A stretch of DNA of 64,000 nt from HGM04593 sp045631205 (GTDB taxonomy: Bacteria; Bacteroidota; Bacteroidia; Bacteroidales; Bacteroidaceae), in assembly GCA_045631205.1 (NCBI GenBank), contig JAZQUI010000023.1:1-64000 (forward strand), read 5' to 3'. The notes beneath the pieces were generated by a model. That model saw only the letters and a program-made list of their open reading frames with translations. It had not been told where the DNA came from and did not search any database. Position 1 is the stretch's first letter; every line of letters starts with the position of its first letter. Shown here one piece after another: positions 51,981-61,066 of the stretch. The translations under genes were made by a program, and so were the position numbers.

Positions 51981-52904
51981 TTATTTAATTCGTTTAATTT
52001 TGCTCAAATCTATTTTACTGCCAAGATATTCGTAATATTCGGGTGTAAAACTGCCATAACCTGTTGAAAATGTGAGTTCTCCGAATTTTGGCTTGTTGTC
52101 AATTTCATAGAAATCAACCCTTACCTCGGGAAAATCTTTTGATAGAATTCTTGCATATTCCAACATCTTATCCAAACTTGCAGGGCGTGGGAAATTTGGA
52201 TATGATTTTTCTGCTTTATAACCTTTAAGGTTTTGTTGCGAGATATTGTTCCAGTTTATATCAAATAGTTCTCTATTGAGTTTGAATTTTCCCCTGTTAA
52301 ATGTTACAAGTATTGATAGTGGTTCACCATTTATACACCAAATCTTGAAATCAACCATTGAGTCTTTTGATATTTGGTTCAGTTCCTCGCTTTGATGTAA
52401 TAATTCTTCTGCGATAATACATCTTTTAATACCAAGATAATGCAACTGTGCCGCAGCATGACCAAATGGGCGTTTTATCCAATTTTTTAACATTTTCTTT
52501 GTTTTTTCAATGTTAAGCTTGGTCTTATCCTTAACAAGCATTACAGTTGCCCACCCATTGTTTCCTTTCAATACGAATTCATTCGGTAGCGAGTCAAAAT
52601 CTATATTATCGGGGTTTTCCCACATTCCATACAATTTTACAAGTGTTTCTTCGCAACCTTTCTCTTTTATGTACTCTCTCACTCGGTATTTATCGGCACA
52701 TCTTGTCCACAGGCTTGTATCGCAATGTAGTTGCATCCATGCAATTTTTTCAATTAGGTTTTTGGGATTTTCCCAGTTAATGTTGCGCCCAAAGACTTTT
52801 TTATATACAATGTTTGCAGCAAGTTTGGGATTGATTTTGCATAATAATTTATTTCTATGATATAGATACTCTCTATAAATTGATATGATAAAATCCTTTG
52901 CCAT
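51981..52904 (-). CDS. TupA-like ATP-grasp amidoligase
   Basis: 307 residues of the ATPgrasp_TupA family, named for a protein of teichuronopeptide synthesis. Seen: LIEKIAWMQLHCD near 48-60, KYRVREYIKEKGCE, NEFVLKGNNGWATVMLV (ATP-binding lysine and glycine loop), DFKIWCINGEP, and RVDFYEIDNKPKFGELTFST near the C-terminus with the acidic metal ligands. Such enzymes are thought to join an amino acid to a sugar carboxyl. The uronate-forming dehydrogenase 20 bases downstream makes a matching substrate likely. That pairing is inference. Confidence 0.82.
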   Translation of the reverse strand: MAKDFIISIYREYLYHRNKLLCKINPKLAANIVYKKVFGRNINWENPKNLIEKIAWMQLHCDTSLWTRCADKYRVREYIKEKGCEETLVKLYGMWENPDNIDFDSLPNEFVLKGNNGWATVMLVKDKTKLNIEKTKKMLKNWIKRPFGHAAAQLHYLGIKRCIIAEELLHQSEELNQISKDSMVDFKIWCINGEPLSILVTFNRGKFKLNRELFDINWNNISQQNLKGYKAEKSYPNFPRPASLDKMLEYARILSKDFPEVRVDFYEIDNKPKFGELTFSTGYGSFTPEYYEYLGSKIDLSKIKRIK

Positions 52905-52906
52905 GA

Positions 52907-53965
52907 TTATAATAATTTTTTATATGTTTTTAATAACTCTTTTGCAACTTCTAAAGGTTGGTGCTTCTTTGAGATAGTGATTCTTTTTTCTCTTGTTTCT
53001 CCCAAACTTTTGTTATCTATTGTTTTTCTCAAAACTTCGTATAATTCCTCTTTGTTACCTGGATTAATTAAAACACCCGCTTCTTCGTTTGTGATAATTT
53101 CGGGTATTCCACCTACTGTGGTAGAAATAATATAATGTCCGTAACTCAATGCTTCGAGTATTGATATTGGTAGTCCTTCAATGTATGATGGTAATATGTA
53201 TATATCGCAATCATTAAACAAAGATATTTTTTTATTACCACCCACCCATCCTTCATATATTATAATATCTTGGAGTGAGTTCTTTTCTATTATGGCATTT
53301 AGCTTTTCTGTCTCTCCACCGCCACCAATGTGCAGAACCATTTTGCCGTTGAATTCGCTTTTGTGCTCTTTTATTACATCTACAAGGTCGTATATACCTT
53401 TATTCTTGCAAACTTGTCCCAAAAATAGAATATGCTTGCAATTGTTATTTTTTGTGGTTTCAATGTATTGTGGTGCTTCTATTATGTTATTTATCTGCAC
53501 AACATTTCTGCAACCAACTTTTTCTTTGAAGAAATTCTCCCAATATTGAGTTAATGCTACAATAATATCGCACCTGTCGAGCATTAACTTTATCCATTTT
53601 GGATTTGTTTCATAATATTTGGCAAAACCGCCTCCGTGAATATGCATAACAACTTTCCTGTTATACATTTTTGCAATCTTCATAAATAAAACAGAATGCA
53701 GGAAACTACGGTACGAGGCAGAATGTATATGAACTATTTTTATATTTCTGTTAAATAGTAATTTGAAAAATAATTTAATTAGTGATATTAAAATTGAAAA
53801 ACGCCTTGTAATAATACTATTTCCTTTCATTAAAGGCAAGAACTGAAATTTTTCAAACACACATTTGTCATAATTGTATATGACTTGCATTACACCTCCT
53901 TTGGGCGGTATATAATGTGGGGCTATTGTGAGAATCTGCTCACATATTTCTTTATTTATAAGCAT
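52907..53965 (-). CDS. Glycosyltransferase family 4
   Basis: 352-residue GT-B enzyme: N-terminal PPKGGVMQVIYNYDKCVFEK, HIHSASYRSFLHS and MHIHGGGFAKYYE, and a C-terminal donor domain with HILFLGQVCKNKGIYDL and the E-x7-E signature PSYIEGLPISILEALSYG. It probably adds one sugar of the repeat unit. AT-rich, with codon use unlike the ribosomal genes, as is most of locus 2. Two bases before the TupA-like gene. Confidence 0.88.
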   Translation of the reverse strand: MLINKEICEQILTIAPHYIPPKGGVMQVIYNYDKCVFEKFQFLPLMKGNSIITRRFSILISLIKLFFKLLFNRNIKIVHIHSASYRSFLHSVLFMKIAKMYNRKVVMHIHGGGFAKYYETNPKWIKLMLDRCDIIVALTQYWENFFKEKVGCRNVVQINNIIEAPQYIETTKNNNCKHILFLGQVCKNKGIYDLVDVIKEHKSEFNGKMVLHIGGGGETEKLNAIIEKNSLQDIIIYEGWVGGNKKISLFNDCDIYILPSYIEGLPISILEALSYGHYIISTTVGGIPEIITNEEAGVLINPGNKEELYEVLRKTIDNKSLGETREKRITISKKHQPLEVAKELLKTYKKLL

Positions 53966-53976
53966 TATTTACCTAA

Positions 53977-55161
53977 TTAGAATATTTCTAAATATTTTTT
54001 TATCTCATCTGTATTGTCTTTTGCGTCGGCAGCAATGTTCCTTATGATGCTTTTGCGCAGATGGTCATTTTTAAGCATTTCACTAATTCCATTGGCAAGG
54101 CTTTCGGGTGTCATTTCTGTAATGATGCCTGTTTCTTTGTCTTTTATGGCATCTGTAACTGTGCTGTAATTTGTTGCAACGATGGGCTTGCTCAATAGTT
54201 TTGCTTCATCAAGTACAATTGATTTTCCTTCATATTTAGAGGATTGCACTATAACATCGGCATAATGCATATATTTATATGGGTTTATCTGTGCGCCGAT
54301 AAAATACATATAATCATCCAGCCCTGCATCGGATTTCTGTTTCTCTAAATCTTCTCTAATCTTTCCATCTCCAATAATGTACCATACGAAATCTATATTC
54401 TGCTTTTTAAACTCTTTTGCAGCCTTTATTGCGAGGTCATATGCTTTTATTGGGTCGAGTCTTCCAACTGAAAGTATTTTCTTTTTACTCTCATTTTTGA
54501 ATAAAGGGTCGTCTAGCTCCTCTTTTGATAAGGATATTATTAGTTCTTGTGATGTTACATTTTCCAATACCAAGAATTTACTACTATTGATGGTTTGGAA
54601 ATTTTTTACTAATGATTCCTTGCATATATTTGATATTGTAACAACGTAGTCGGCTTTTTCAAAATAGTGTTTATCAAAACTTGAACAAAGTCCACACTTG
54701 TCATACACGGTGTGCATCCATAGTATTTTCTTTTTTGCTTTTATTTTGTCAATCACAAAATAGCTGGCACTTCCCTCTATGTATGAAACCGCAACATCGT
54801 ATTCTTTCTCAATGGCAGGGATATCATCTTTCCATCTTGTCCACAAGTTCTGAATAACCGCATTTTTTCTATTTATGGTGTTGGAGAGTATTGTGCGTAA
54901 TATTTTTTTTATCCAATATTCAATGCCGTGTTTTTGAAAGAAACGAATATCAGATATTTTCTTAGACAAACAGGTGTAGGGAAAGGGTACCTCCATTATA
55001 TTGACATTCGATGGCACTTGTTTTAGAAATAGTCCGGTTTTTTTTAGAAGAAACAGGTCTATTTCATATTTTTCAGGCGGGAGCAGATTCAAAAGTGATA
55101 CAAGGCTTTTCTCTGCACCACCTATATTCAAAGAATTGATTATAAATAAAATCCTTTTCAT
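53977..55161 (-). CDS. Glycosyltransferase family 4
   Basis: 394-residue GT-B enzyme. The N-terminus is ILFIINSLNIGGAEKSLVSL (the glycine-rich GGAEK of GT4), followed by KIRAKKKILW-like VIDKIKAKKKILWMHTVY. The donor domain has ILSVGRLDPIKAYDLAIKAA and the signature SSKYEGKSIVLDEAKLLS. Specificity unknown. It is 15 bases after the polymerase gene and 11 before the next GT4. Confidence 0.88.
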   Translation of the reverse strand: MKRILFIINSLNIGGAEKSLVSLLNLLPPEKYEIDLFLLKKTGLFLKQVPSNVNIMEVPFPYTCLSKKISDIRFFQKHGIEYWIKKILRTILSNTINRKNAVIQNLWTRWKDDIPAIEKEYDVAVSYIEGSASYFVIDKIKAKKKILWMHTVYDKCGLCSSFDKHYFEKADYVVTISNICKESLVKNFQTINSSKFLVLENVTSQELIISLSKEELDDPLFKNESKKKILSVGRLDPIKAYDLAIKAAKEFKKQNIDFVWYIIGDGKIREDLEKQKSDAGLDDYMYFIGAQINPYKYMHYADVIVQSSKYEGKSIVLDEAKLLSKPIVATNYSTVTDAIKDKETGIITEMTPESLANGISEMLKNDHLRKSIIRNIAADAKDNTDEIKKYLEIF

Positions 55162-55176
55162 GTATTAACCGTTTAT

Positions 55177-56538
55177 TTATTGTTCTGTTCTTATATGTGC
55201 CTCTTTTTTTCTTATATAAATTATTCTTGTAAGATATCCAAGAATCGGCATAATATAGTACCAAGCATTGCCCACCCATGCACCAATTAGGTAAAAAATA
55301 TACATTATTACAAAGAATATACCCATATATGCATATTGTGGAGCATACATACGGTTCTTGAAGAAGTATAGGATGTTGTTTATAAAGAATAATAGAATTG
55401 TAATGGCATATACAAGACCAAACTCAACACCTATCCAGCATATATAACTTTCCATTCCAAGCAGTCCCTCGTGTTTTCCTTCTCTCATGATAAAGTTGTT
55501 GGCATATCCTATTCCGTGACCAAAGAACGGTCTTTCTTTCAAAAACTCCATGGCTGTTGCCATTTGCATCGCGCGAGCATCTACACTACTACCACCAAAT
55601 TTCTCATTACCTTCAGCGGTGGGGAATATAACATCCACAATAGAGTAATATATCTCTGAAATAAGTTCGGTGATAGAGTCGGGTAGCATGGGGGTTAAGC
55701 AAACCGTTGTAATTAGTCCTATTAATGAATATTTAATAGTTGTGTTTACCCCCTTGTATATTATAAGATAAAGAAACAGGCATAGCAAAAAAGGAACAAT
55801 TGCTGCACGTGTTCCGGTGAGGAAGATGTTTACAAAAAGCATTGCAATCGCTATTAACTGCAATTTACCTTTCTTCTTGTTGAGAAAGAAACCGCACATG
55901 AAAAATACTGCACACGCAAGTCCATAAACCGATGATGATATATTTGTCGCAGTTACGCGAAAAGCACGATACGTTTCGGCACCCTCGAAAAAGAAACGGT
56001 CTTCCAGACCAACGGCATCAAGAACAGGATTAGTCCTTGTAAATGCAGTAAGAAGACCATATGATGTTACAATAATAGTGAAAGGGAGCAGGGTATAAAA
56101 TAAAGAGTCGTTTCCATTTCTTTTAGCTTCTTTGTATCCAATCTTGTCGGTACTTGTATTTAGAGAAAACCAACCTGCATAAAATAAAAAGAATGTTCTG
56201 AGAAAGTATTTAAGTCCTTCCCACATACCCTTCGTAGGCCCCTGAAATTCGTCGAGCAGGCCGATTATAAGGCATACAATAAGAATTGCCGTAAGGTTCT
56301 TGAATAGCGGACATTCCGTGAACCTTTTTATTTTTAATTCCCCATGATATGCCATTGAGAATATAAAGGCTGCTGTGTATAGCATAAATCCCATAAGAAG
56401 CGAAATGGGGATAACGTTTATGTTGCCCGGGACAAAAAATACCCCCAATAACAGATATAGCAAACGCTTTAATCCTTTATTCTTGAATATGAGAAATGCA
56501 AATATGAGATATGTGCTGGCTAATATCGTGTATATCAT
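55177..56538 (-). CDS. O-antigen ligase/polymerase-like membrane protein (locus 2 Wzy candidate)
   Basis: 453-residue polytopic protein with about 11-12 hydrophobic helices. It has the Wzy_C-type segment FLTGTRAAIVPFLLCLFLYL and a large loop ending ERPFFGHGIGYANNFIMREG, the usual G-x-G-x-x-N pattern of this family. Probably the repeat-unit polymerase of the second polymer. The C-terminal tail is basic and cytoplasmic. It lies 4 bases after the pyruvyl transferase gene. Confidence 0.83.
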   Translation of the reverse strand: MIYTILASTYLIFAFLIFKNKGLKRLLYLLLGVFFVPGNINVIPISLLMGFMLYTAAFIFSMAYHGELKIKRFTECPLFKNLTAILIVCLIIGLLDEFQGPTKGMWEGLKYFLRTFFLFYAGWFSLNTSTDKIGYKEAKRNGNDSLFYTLLPFTIIVTSYGLLTAFTRTNPVLDAVGLEDRFFFEGAETYRAFRVTATNISSSVYGLACAVFFMCGFFLNKKKGKLQLIAIAMLFVNIFLTGTRAAIVPFLLCLFLYLIIYKGVNTTIKYSLIGLITTVCLTPMLPDSITELISEIYYSIVDVIFPTAEGNEKFGGSSVDARAMQMATAMEFLKERPFFGHGIGYANNFIMREGKHEGLLGMESYICWIGVEFGLVYAITILLFFINNILYFFKNRMYAPQYAYMGIFFVIMYIFYLIGAWVGNAWYYIMPILGYLTRIIYIRKKEAHIRTEQ

Positions 56539-56542
56539 ATTG

Positions 56543-57649
56543 TTATTTTAGGTTATTTGTAAGGAAATCATAACTTGCAGAACGCATATTATGCAAGCTG
56601 TTGTTTATCTTTCCCCAATCAAAGATATACTCTGCTTCCAATGGATTCAACTGTTTGTCAAGTCCTATGTTGTTCAACAAATCGGCCATTCGTGATATGT
56701 TACTGTTTTTGTAATACGTTACAAAAGGACGGTTGAATATTACGCTGAACGATGTAGCGTGGAATGAGTTTGTAACAATGAATTCAGCGTTTTTTATTAA
56801 GTTTACAAATTCTTGAGGGCCGGCATTGGAAATGTTTTTGTCGGCATATGGGCATTTTGACGCGCCATTTACCGAGATAATTCTCAAACCATGCTCTTTT
56901 GAGAGTCTTTTTGCTTCCTCCTTTAGGCGGTTGTCATTGAGTGTGAGGTCATAGACAAGTATATATTTCTCATTTATAACCCTTTCTTTTCCGGCAAAAT
57001 CACTCCATTGTTTCTGCGATAGCAGATACACGGGGTCCACAACTTCAATACCCTCAACTCCAATGGTTTTAAGTATATTAACGCCGGTCTTTTCCCTCAC
57101 CGATATTGCATTGAATGTGTCGAGCCATTGTTTCATCTCTTTTCGGTTTTCTTCGGGTACTTCGGGTATGCCAAAACTTGCAGCATATGCCATGCGTTTT
57201 GTGCTTTTCTCTCCGAATTGCAGAAAGTATCCGGGGTCCTTGCCATTGGGAAGGCGACAATTCCAAATTTGGTCACTGCCGGCAATATATGCATCGGCTG
57301 CAGGTGCGCCGGCTACAAGTTCTTCGTATGAGTTGTAGCGGCGTGTTAATTTTAAGAAATTTCTTGTAAATATATCAAATGCCTTTTTTCTTCCATATGT
57401 TGCGTATCTTCTTGGTGCATAGTAACAGCATAAAAGAAAATATAGCAACGGGTTGTTTTTTGCATATTTATAGTATTTATTTCCCTCTCCTATAAACCAG
57501 AATTTGTAATGTACTCGCATATATGCGGGTTTGTAGTCTATTATTTCTACATTATGTCCTTGCGAAACAAGGTATTCCTGTAATGCGTAGGCTTGCAGGC
57601 TGGCACCGTAGTTATATACATCGTGGCAAGTTATGGTCTTTATATTCAT
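56543..57649 (-). CDS. Polysaccharide pyruvyl transferase family protein
   Basis: Adds a ketal-linked pyruvate from phosphoenolpyruvate to a sugar of the glycan, giving negative charge. 368 residues. Family features: ITCHDVYNYGASLQAYALQE at the N-terminus, IAGSDQIWNCRLPNG, RKEMKQWLDTFNAISVREK, and NAEFIVTNSFHATSFSVIF with the conserved histidine. It is read with a F420-dehydrogenase-like gene and a second pyruvyl transferase gene. Confidence 0.9.
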   Translation of the reverse strand: MNIKTITCHDVYNYGASLQAYALQEYLVSQGHNVEIIDYKPAYMRVHYKFWFIGEGNKYYKYAKNNPLLYFLLCCYYAPRRYATYGRKKAFDIFTRNFLKLTRRYNSYEELVAGAPAADAYIAGSDQIWNCRLPNGKDPGYFLQFGEKSTKRMAYAASFGIPEVPEENRKEMKQWLDTFNAISVREKTGVNILKTIGVEGIEVVDPVYLLSQKQWSDFAGKERVINEKYILVYDLTLNDNRLKEEAKRLSKEHGLRIISVNGASKCPYADKNISNAGPQEFVNLIKNAEFIVTNSFHATSFSVIFNRPFVTYYKNSNISRMADLLNNIGLDKQLNPLEAEYIFDWGKINNSLHNMRSASYDFLTNNLK

Positions 57650-57661
57650 AAGATTTAATGT

Positions 57662-58837
57662 TTATTTTATGAATCTTTTAATAATGTTTTTTATTGTGCG
57701 GCCGGGGTTTGTCAATCGGCTTATAAGCCTTTTGCGGTTCTTCTCGCGTTGTAATACTGCGTGAAGTTCGTGTATTGTTGTTTCTTTGTCTTCGAGCATC
57801 TTTTTAAGAGTCTTGAACAGCCTTTTTCTTTTTACCGGTTTTTTTATTTGTCCTTCGGCTACAACTTCAAAGGGTTCTTCAATAAGAGTGCAATTACACT
57901 TCTTTAGAATTTCGTTGCCGCGGATGGTAAATGCTGCTGCGCCACTTGTTCCTTTTTCGTCGGCACGGTACTTTTTGCCCCATAGGTCGCCCAAGCGTAT
58001 ATCGGCAGCCGAATGGTTGTATTTGTATTTGCAATTGTCGTAGCAAGCCTTCCCCAAGCAACTATCGCTCAGGAATAGATAGAAGAATGTGCAACCTTGT
58101 GAGTATCTCACACAATTTGTCTCATTTTCTCCTTCTATGCGTACTGCATAGCTATCGTGCCATCCGTTTTCTTTGTTACGCCACGATGCGTGCTTTGTTT
58201 TTCCTGTAGATTTTTCAACTTCGGCAACATATTTATCCCATCCCAGTTTAGATGGAACCCCGTGACAGAAGAAATCTACAAGGACAAAGTTATCTTCAAC
58301 TTTGAAGCGTCTTATATAGCGGCGGAACGAGTCTATTTGGCAGGGTGTACCAATGATTAGGTTTTTCTCTTTGCGGTTTACAGCCTTAAACCCATCTACT
58401 GTGTAGCTTTGTATATATTTGCTACCCATAGATGCTGCAAATTCTTCCTCGTTTGCAGCAACGTAGTGCTCGGCTCTGTTCTCTTTTGCATTGTAGCGCA
58501 CGGCACAGGCCTTGTAACCCTCTTTAATGAGGTAACGTCCAATTTCGTAGCCTACGCCCCCCGATGAGCATTTGCGTCGCACCTCACTGTCGTTGCTCCA
58601 TGCAGCATAGCTTGCAACAATGCTGTTCTCTGTGGATAGCCTTTCGTCCTTTATAGAGCATACGCTTACACAGGAACCGCAATTGGTACATGCGTCTATA
58701 TCTGTTATTGCCGGTTCGTAAAAACCGCTTTTATTGAGTTTTATGTCAATTATTTTTTTAGGGCACACCACTGAACACAAACCGCAGCCATAGCAACCGG
58801 TTGTGCCATATATACTATTGGACTTGTTGGTATTCAT
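57662..58837 (-). CDS. Coenzyme F420 hydrogenase/dehydrogenase beta-subunit-like Fe-S protein
   Basis: 391 residues. Two 4Fe-4S ferredoxin motifs are at the N-terminus (Cys15, 18, 21, 25 and Cys50, 53, 56, 60). Then come the FrhB-type N- and C-domains with SNDSEVRRKCSSGGVGYEIG, IIGTPCQIDSFRRYI, VDFFCHGVPSKLGWDKYV and DIRLGDLWGKKY. F420 itself is not expected in Bacteroidota, so it probably uses a flavin and moves electrons for a sugar-modifying step. This family regularly accompanies pyruvyl transferases in EPS loci, but its reaction is not known. Confidence 0.85.
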   Translation of the reverse strand: MNTNKSNSIYGTTGCYGCGLCSVVCPKKIIDIKLNKSGFYEPAITDIDACTNCGSCVSVCSIKDERLSTENSIVASYAAWSNDSEVRRKCSSGGVGYEIGRYLIKEGYKACAVRYNAKENRAEHYVAANEEEFAASMGSKYIQSYTVDGFKAVNRKEKNLIIGTPCQIDSFRRYIRRFKVEDNFVLVDFFCHGVPSKLGWDKYVAEVEKSTGKTKHASWRNKENGWHDSYAVRIEGENETNCVRYSQGCTFFYLFLSDSCLGKACYDNCKYKYNHSAADIRLGDLWGKKYRADEKGTSGAAAFTIRGNEILKKCNCTLIEEPFEVVAEGQIKKPVKRKRLFKTLKKMLEDKETTIHELHAVLQREKNRKRLISRLTNPGRTIKNIIKRFIK

Positions 58838-58845
58838 AGACTCTA

Positions 58846-59988
58846 TTATATGTTTCTTCTTAGGAATTCTCTTGCGTGTTCTCTCACTTCTGCTATTCTC
58901 TCGTAGAGGTTGTTTTTATTAATCTTTTCGTTGTTGAGTTCTGCAAAATCTTTAGATAAATCGCTCGGCAGCAGATGATTTGGCTGTCCAACAATGTTTA
59001 GCAGATTGGTTATTCTATTGCCGGTTTTAGAAATGGGCTGAATGTATGAGAAGAAGTTCTTCGCTCCCATAAGCATTGCAAATACACTGCCGTGGAACGA
59101 ATCGGTAATAACCATATCGGCATTGTCGAAATATCCGAGGAATTCTCTTGGACCTATATTATTGTCCAAAATGTAGTTGGGGCTGTTGGCATCCAATGTT
59201 GGGCCTTTGAGTATTACAAGTTTCTTGCCGCTTTCTTTACTCATTCTTATAGCAAAATCTACCAAAGGCTTGTTGTTTGTAAGAGAGAACAGCAAGATGT
59301 AGTTTTCTTTGATTTCGGGTGCTATTGCAAGGTCTTTCCATTCTTCAATGTCGAGCAGGAATGTGGGGTCGGCAACAACCTCTATTTTTTTGTCTTTTAT
59401 GAAGCTCTCAAGCAGTTTTTTACCCTCTATTTCGCGCACTGAAATTGCTTCGTATGATGCAAGCCATTTCTTGAAATCGCTCTTTTCCCTTTCGCTGAGT
59501 TCTGTTACACCTATGCTGGTCGCGTATGAAATCTTTTTGCTTCCTTCGGGTGCAAATGTAAGAAAAAACGGTTCTATGCTGAAGGGGTGCATTGGACTCC
59601 ATATTTGGTCGCTGCCCGAAATATAAACATCGTATTTGGGAGTATCTTTATAAACGTATCTTACTTTACGGTATTCCTTGGAGTATTTTATATCCTTAAA
59701 AAAGTCTGCAAACCTTTGTTTTGAAACTTCCGAAGCATAACCTTTTTTATTTTTCCTGCCCAATAGTGCTTTTATCGATTCGCATATTCTGTTTTTTAAT
59801 GAATGCTGCTTGCTGCGGTAGGGAGGGTAGTGGCTGTCGTATATGAAATGGTCGTGCACGGGACGCAGAATATCAATGATTTCTACATCATTTCCTGCCT
59901 TCTCAAGATATTTGTAGAGTGCATATGCTTGCAAACTGCCACCGAAATTAGAACTCTTATGTATGGTTGCAATACCTATTCTTTTCAT
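58846..59988 (-). CDS. Polysaccharide pyruvyl transferase family protein (second copy)
   Basis: 380 residues, paralogous to the protein at 56543: IATIHKSSNFGGSLQAYALY at the N-terminus, YISGSDQIWSPMHPFSIE, SDFKKWLASYEAISVREIEG, and NADMVITDSFHGSVFAMLMG with the conserved histidine. Either the repeat unit is pyruvylated at two sites or one copy does a related transfer. Eight bases separate it from the Fe-S gene. Confidence 0.9.
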   Translation of the reverse strand: MKRIGIATIHKSSNFGGSLQAYALYKYLEKAGNDVEIIDILRPVHDHFIYDSHYPPYRSKQHSLKNRICESIKALLGRKNKKGYASEVSKQRFADFFKDIKYSKEYRKVRYVYKDTPKYDVYISGSDQIWSPMHPFSIEPFFLTFAPEGSKKISYATSIGVTELSEREKSDFKKWLASYEAISVREIEGKKLLESFIKDKKIEVVADPTFLLDIEEWKDLAIAPEIKENYILLFSLTNNKPLVDFAIRMSKESGKKLVILKGPTLDANSPNYILDNNIGPREFLGYFDNADMVITDSFHGSVFAMLMGAKNFFSYIQPISKTGNRITNLLNIVGQPNHLLPSDLSKDFAELNNEKINKNNLYERIAEVREHAREFLRRNI

Positions 59989-60042
59989 GTTGCTTTCTTC
60001 TTGCGTGAGATGTTGTATATTACATTACTGGAATAATAAACC

Positions 60043-61056
60043 TTATTGATTTTTAATTATTTCAATTTCTATTTTATCTGTTTTGAAAACTTCTCGCATA
60101 AATTTTATGTAATCGGGGAATGCTTTGTCTGCTCCTTCGTCAATCCACATAAATGTAATTATGCTTTTGTCTGATATATAATTACTGATATGTGAGTATC
60201 CGGTTATTCTACATATAAAGTCTTTATATCTTTTCTTGCGTATAAAAGTATCCTTTTCTATAAGATTTACATACAATTTATAAATGCGACTTGCCAACAT
60301 ATAGTGTATAGGCATATTTCCGTTACAGAAACATCTATTGACAGTGCATCCTAAATTATGTGCTTTACCCTCAAGATTTTTTTTTCTTCTTGCATTTGTG
60401 TTTGCTGCAATTTTTTCAAGTTCATCGGCATTCCCTTTGCCGACTTTTAATTTTGCTTTTATTATTACCCCTTTGAGTGTCTTATCTTTTAATATAGAGG
60501 TTCTGTACTTGAAATTAAAGTCTTCATAGGTCATTTCTCTAACACTGCCATCTTCTGTAACAACCGTTGCGCTGATAAGTAGTGATGATATACTATTATT
60601 CAAACAAGAGCTGTTATTGTGTATGGCTCCGGCAACAGTTCCGGGTAATTGATGTAAATGCTCAAAGCCTTCAATACCTTGGTGTGTCAGTTCTTTTGCC
60701 ATCTGTGATACAGACGTGCCACATTCTGCAAGGATAGTGTCGTTGAGTATTTCAAATTTTTTACATCTGGCTGTATTTACAATTACAGAAATATTGCAGT
60801 CATTAATTATATAAATATTAGATGTGTGTCCAATAACTAAAAAATTAATGTTATTACCATAAATGAATTGTATGGTTTTTTGGAGAGCTTCGTTGTCAGA
60901 CGGAGTTATAAAAACGGAGCAGATACCACCTCGATGTATCCACGTTTTTTTCTTTAAATCAACATCTCTTTCATAGTCGATATTGTTGTTATTTAGAAAC
61001 TCCAACAACTTTTGAATTATATGCTCGTTGTTATTGTATGTTTGGTACATAGCCAT
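60043..61056 (-). CDS. MurB-like FAD-binding oxidoreductase in an EPS operon
   Basis: 337 residues resembling UDP-N-acetylenolpyruvylglucosamine reductase. FAD-binding segments are NFLVIGHTSNIYII (about 71-84) and HLHQLPGTVAGAIHNNSS (133-150); FKYRTSILKD (182-191) matches the Y-R-x-S active-site arginine region. The usual S/C-F-F-K-N-P region is replaced by GCTVNRCFCN (236-245), and the C-terminal Glu-ending strand is not recognisable. Thus it keeps the flavin fold but not the full MurB active site, and is unlikely to be the essential MurB. It may oxidise or reduce a nucleotide-sugar of this polymer. Confidence 0.75.
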   Translation of the reverse strand: MAMYQTYNNNEHIIQKLLEFLNNNNIDYERDVDLKKKTWIHRGGICSVFITPSDNEALQKTIQFIYGNNINFLVIGHTSNIYIINDCNISVIVNTARCKKFEILNDTILAECGTSVSQMAKELTHQGIEGFEHLHQLPGTVAGAIHNNSSCLNNSISSLLISATVVTEDGSVREMTYEDFNFKYRTSILKDKTLKGVIIKAKLKVGKGNADELEKIAANTNARRKKNLEGKAHNLGCTVNRCFCNGNMPIHYMLASRIYKLYVNLIEKDTFIRKKRYKDFICRITGYSHISNYISDKSIITFMWIDEGADKAFPDYIKFMREVFKTDKIEIEIIKNQ

Positions 61057-61066
61057 TTATCTGATA

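Noticed and set aside
60043..61056. The cell's essential MurB
   Set aside because: The proton-donor region and terminal Glu region differ from MurB and the gene is embedded in an EPS operon.
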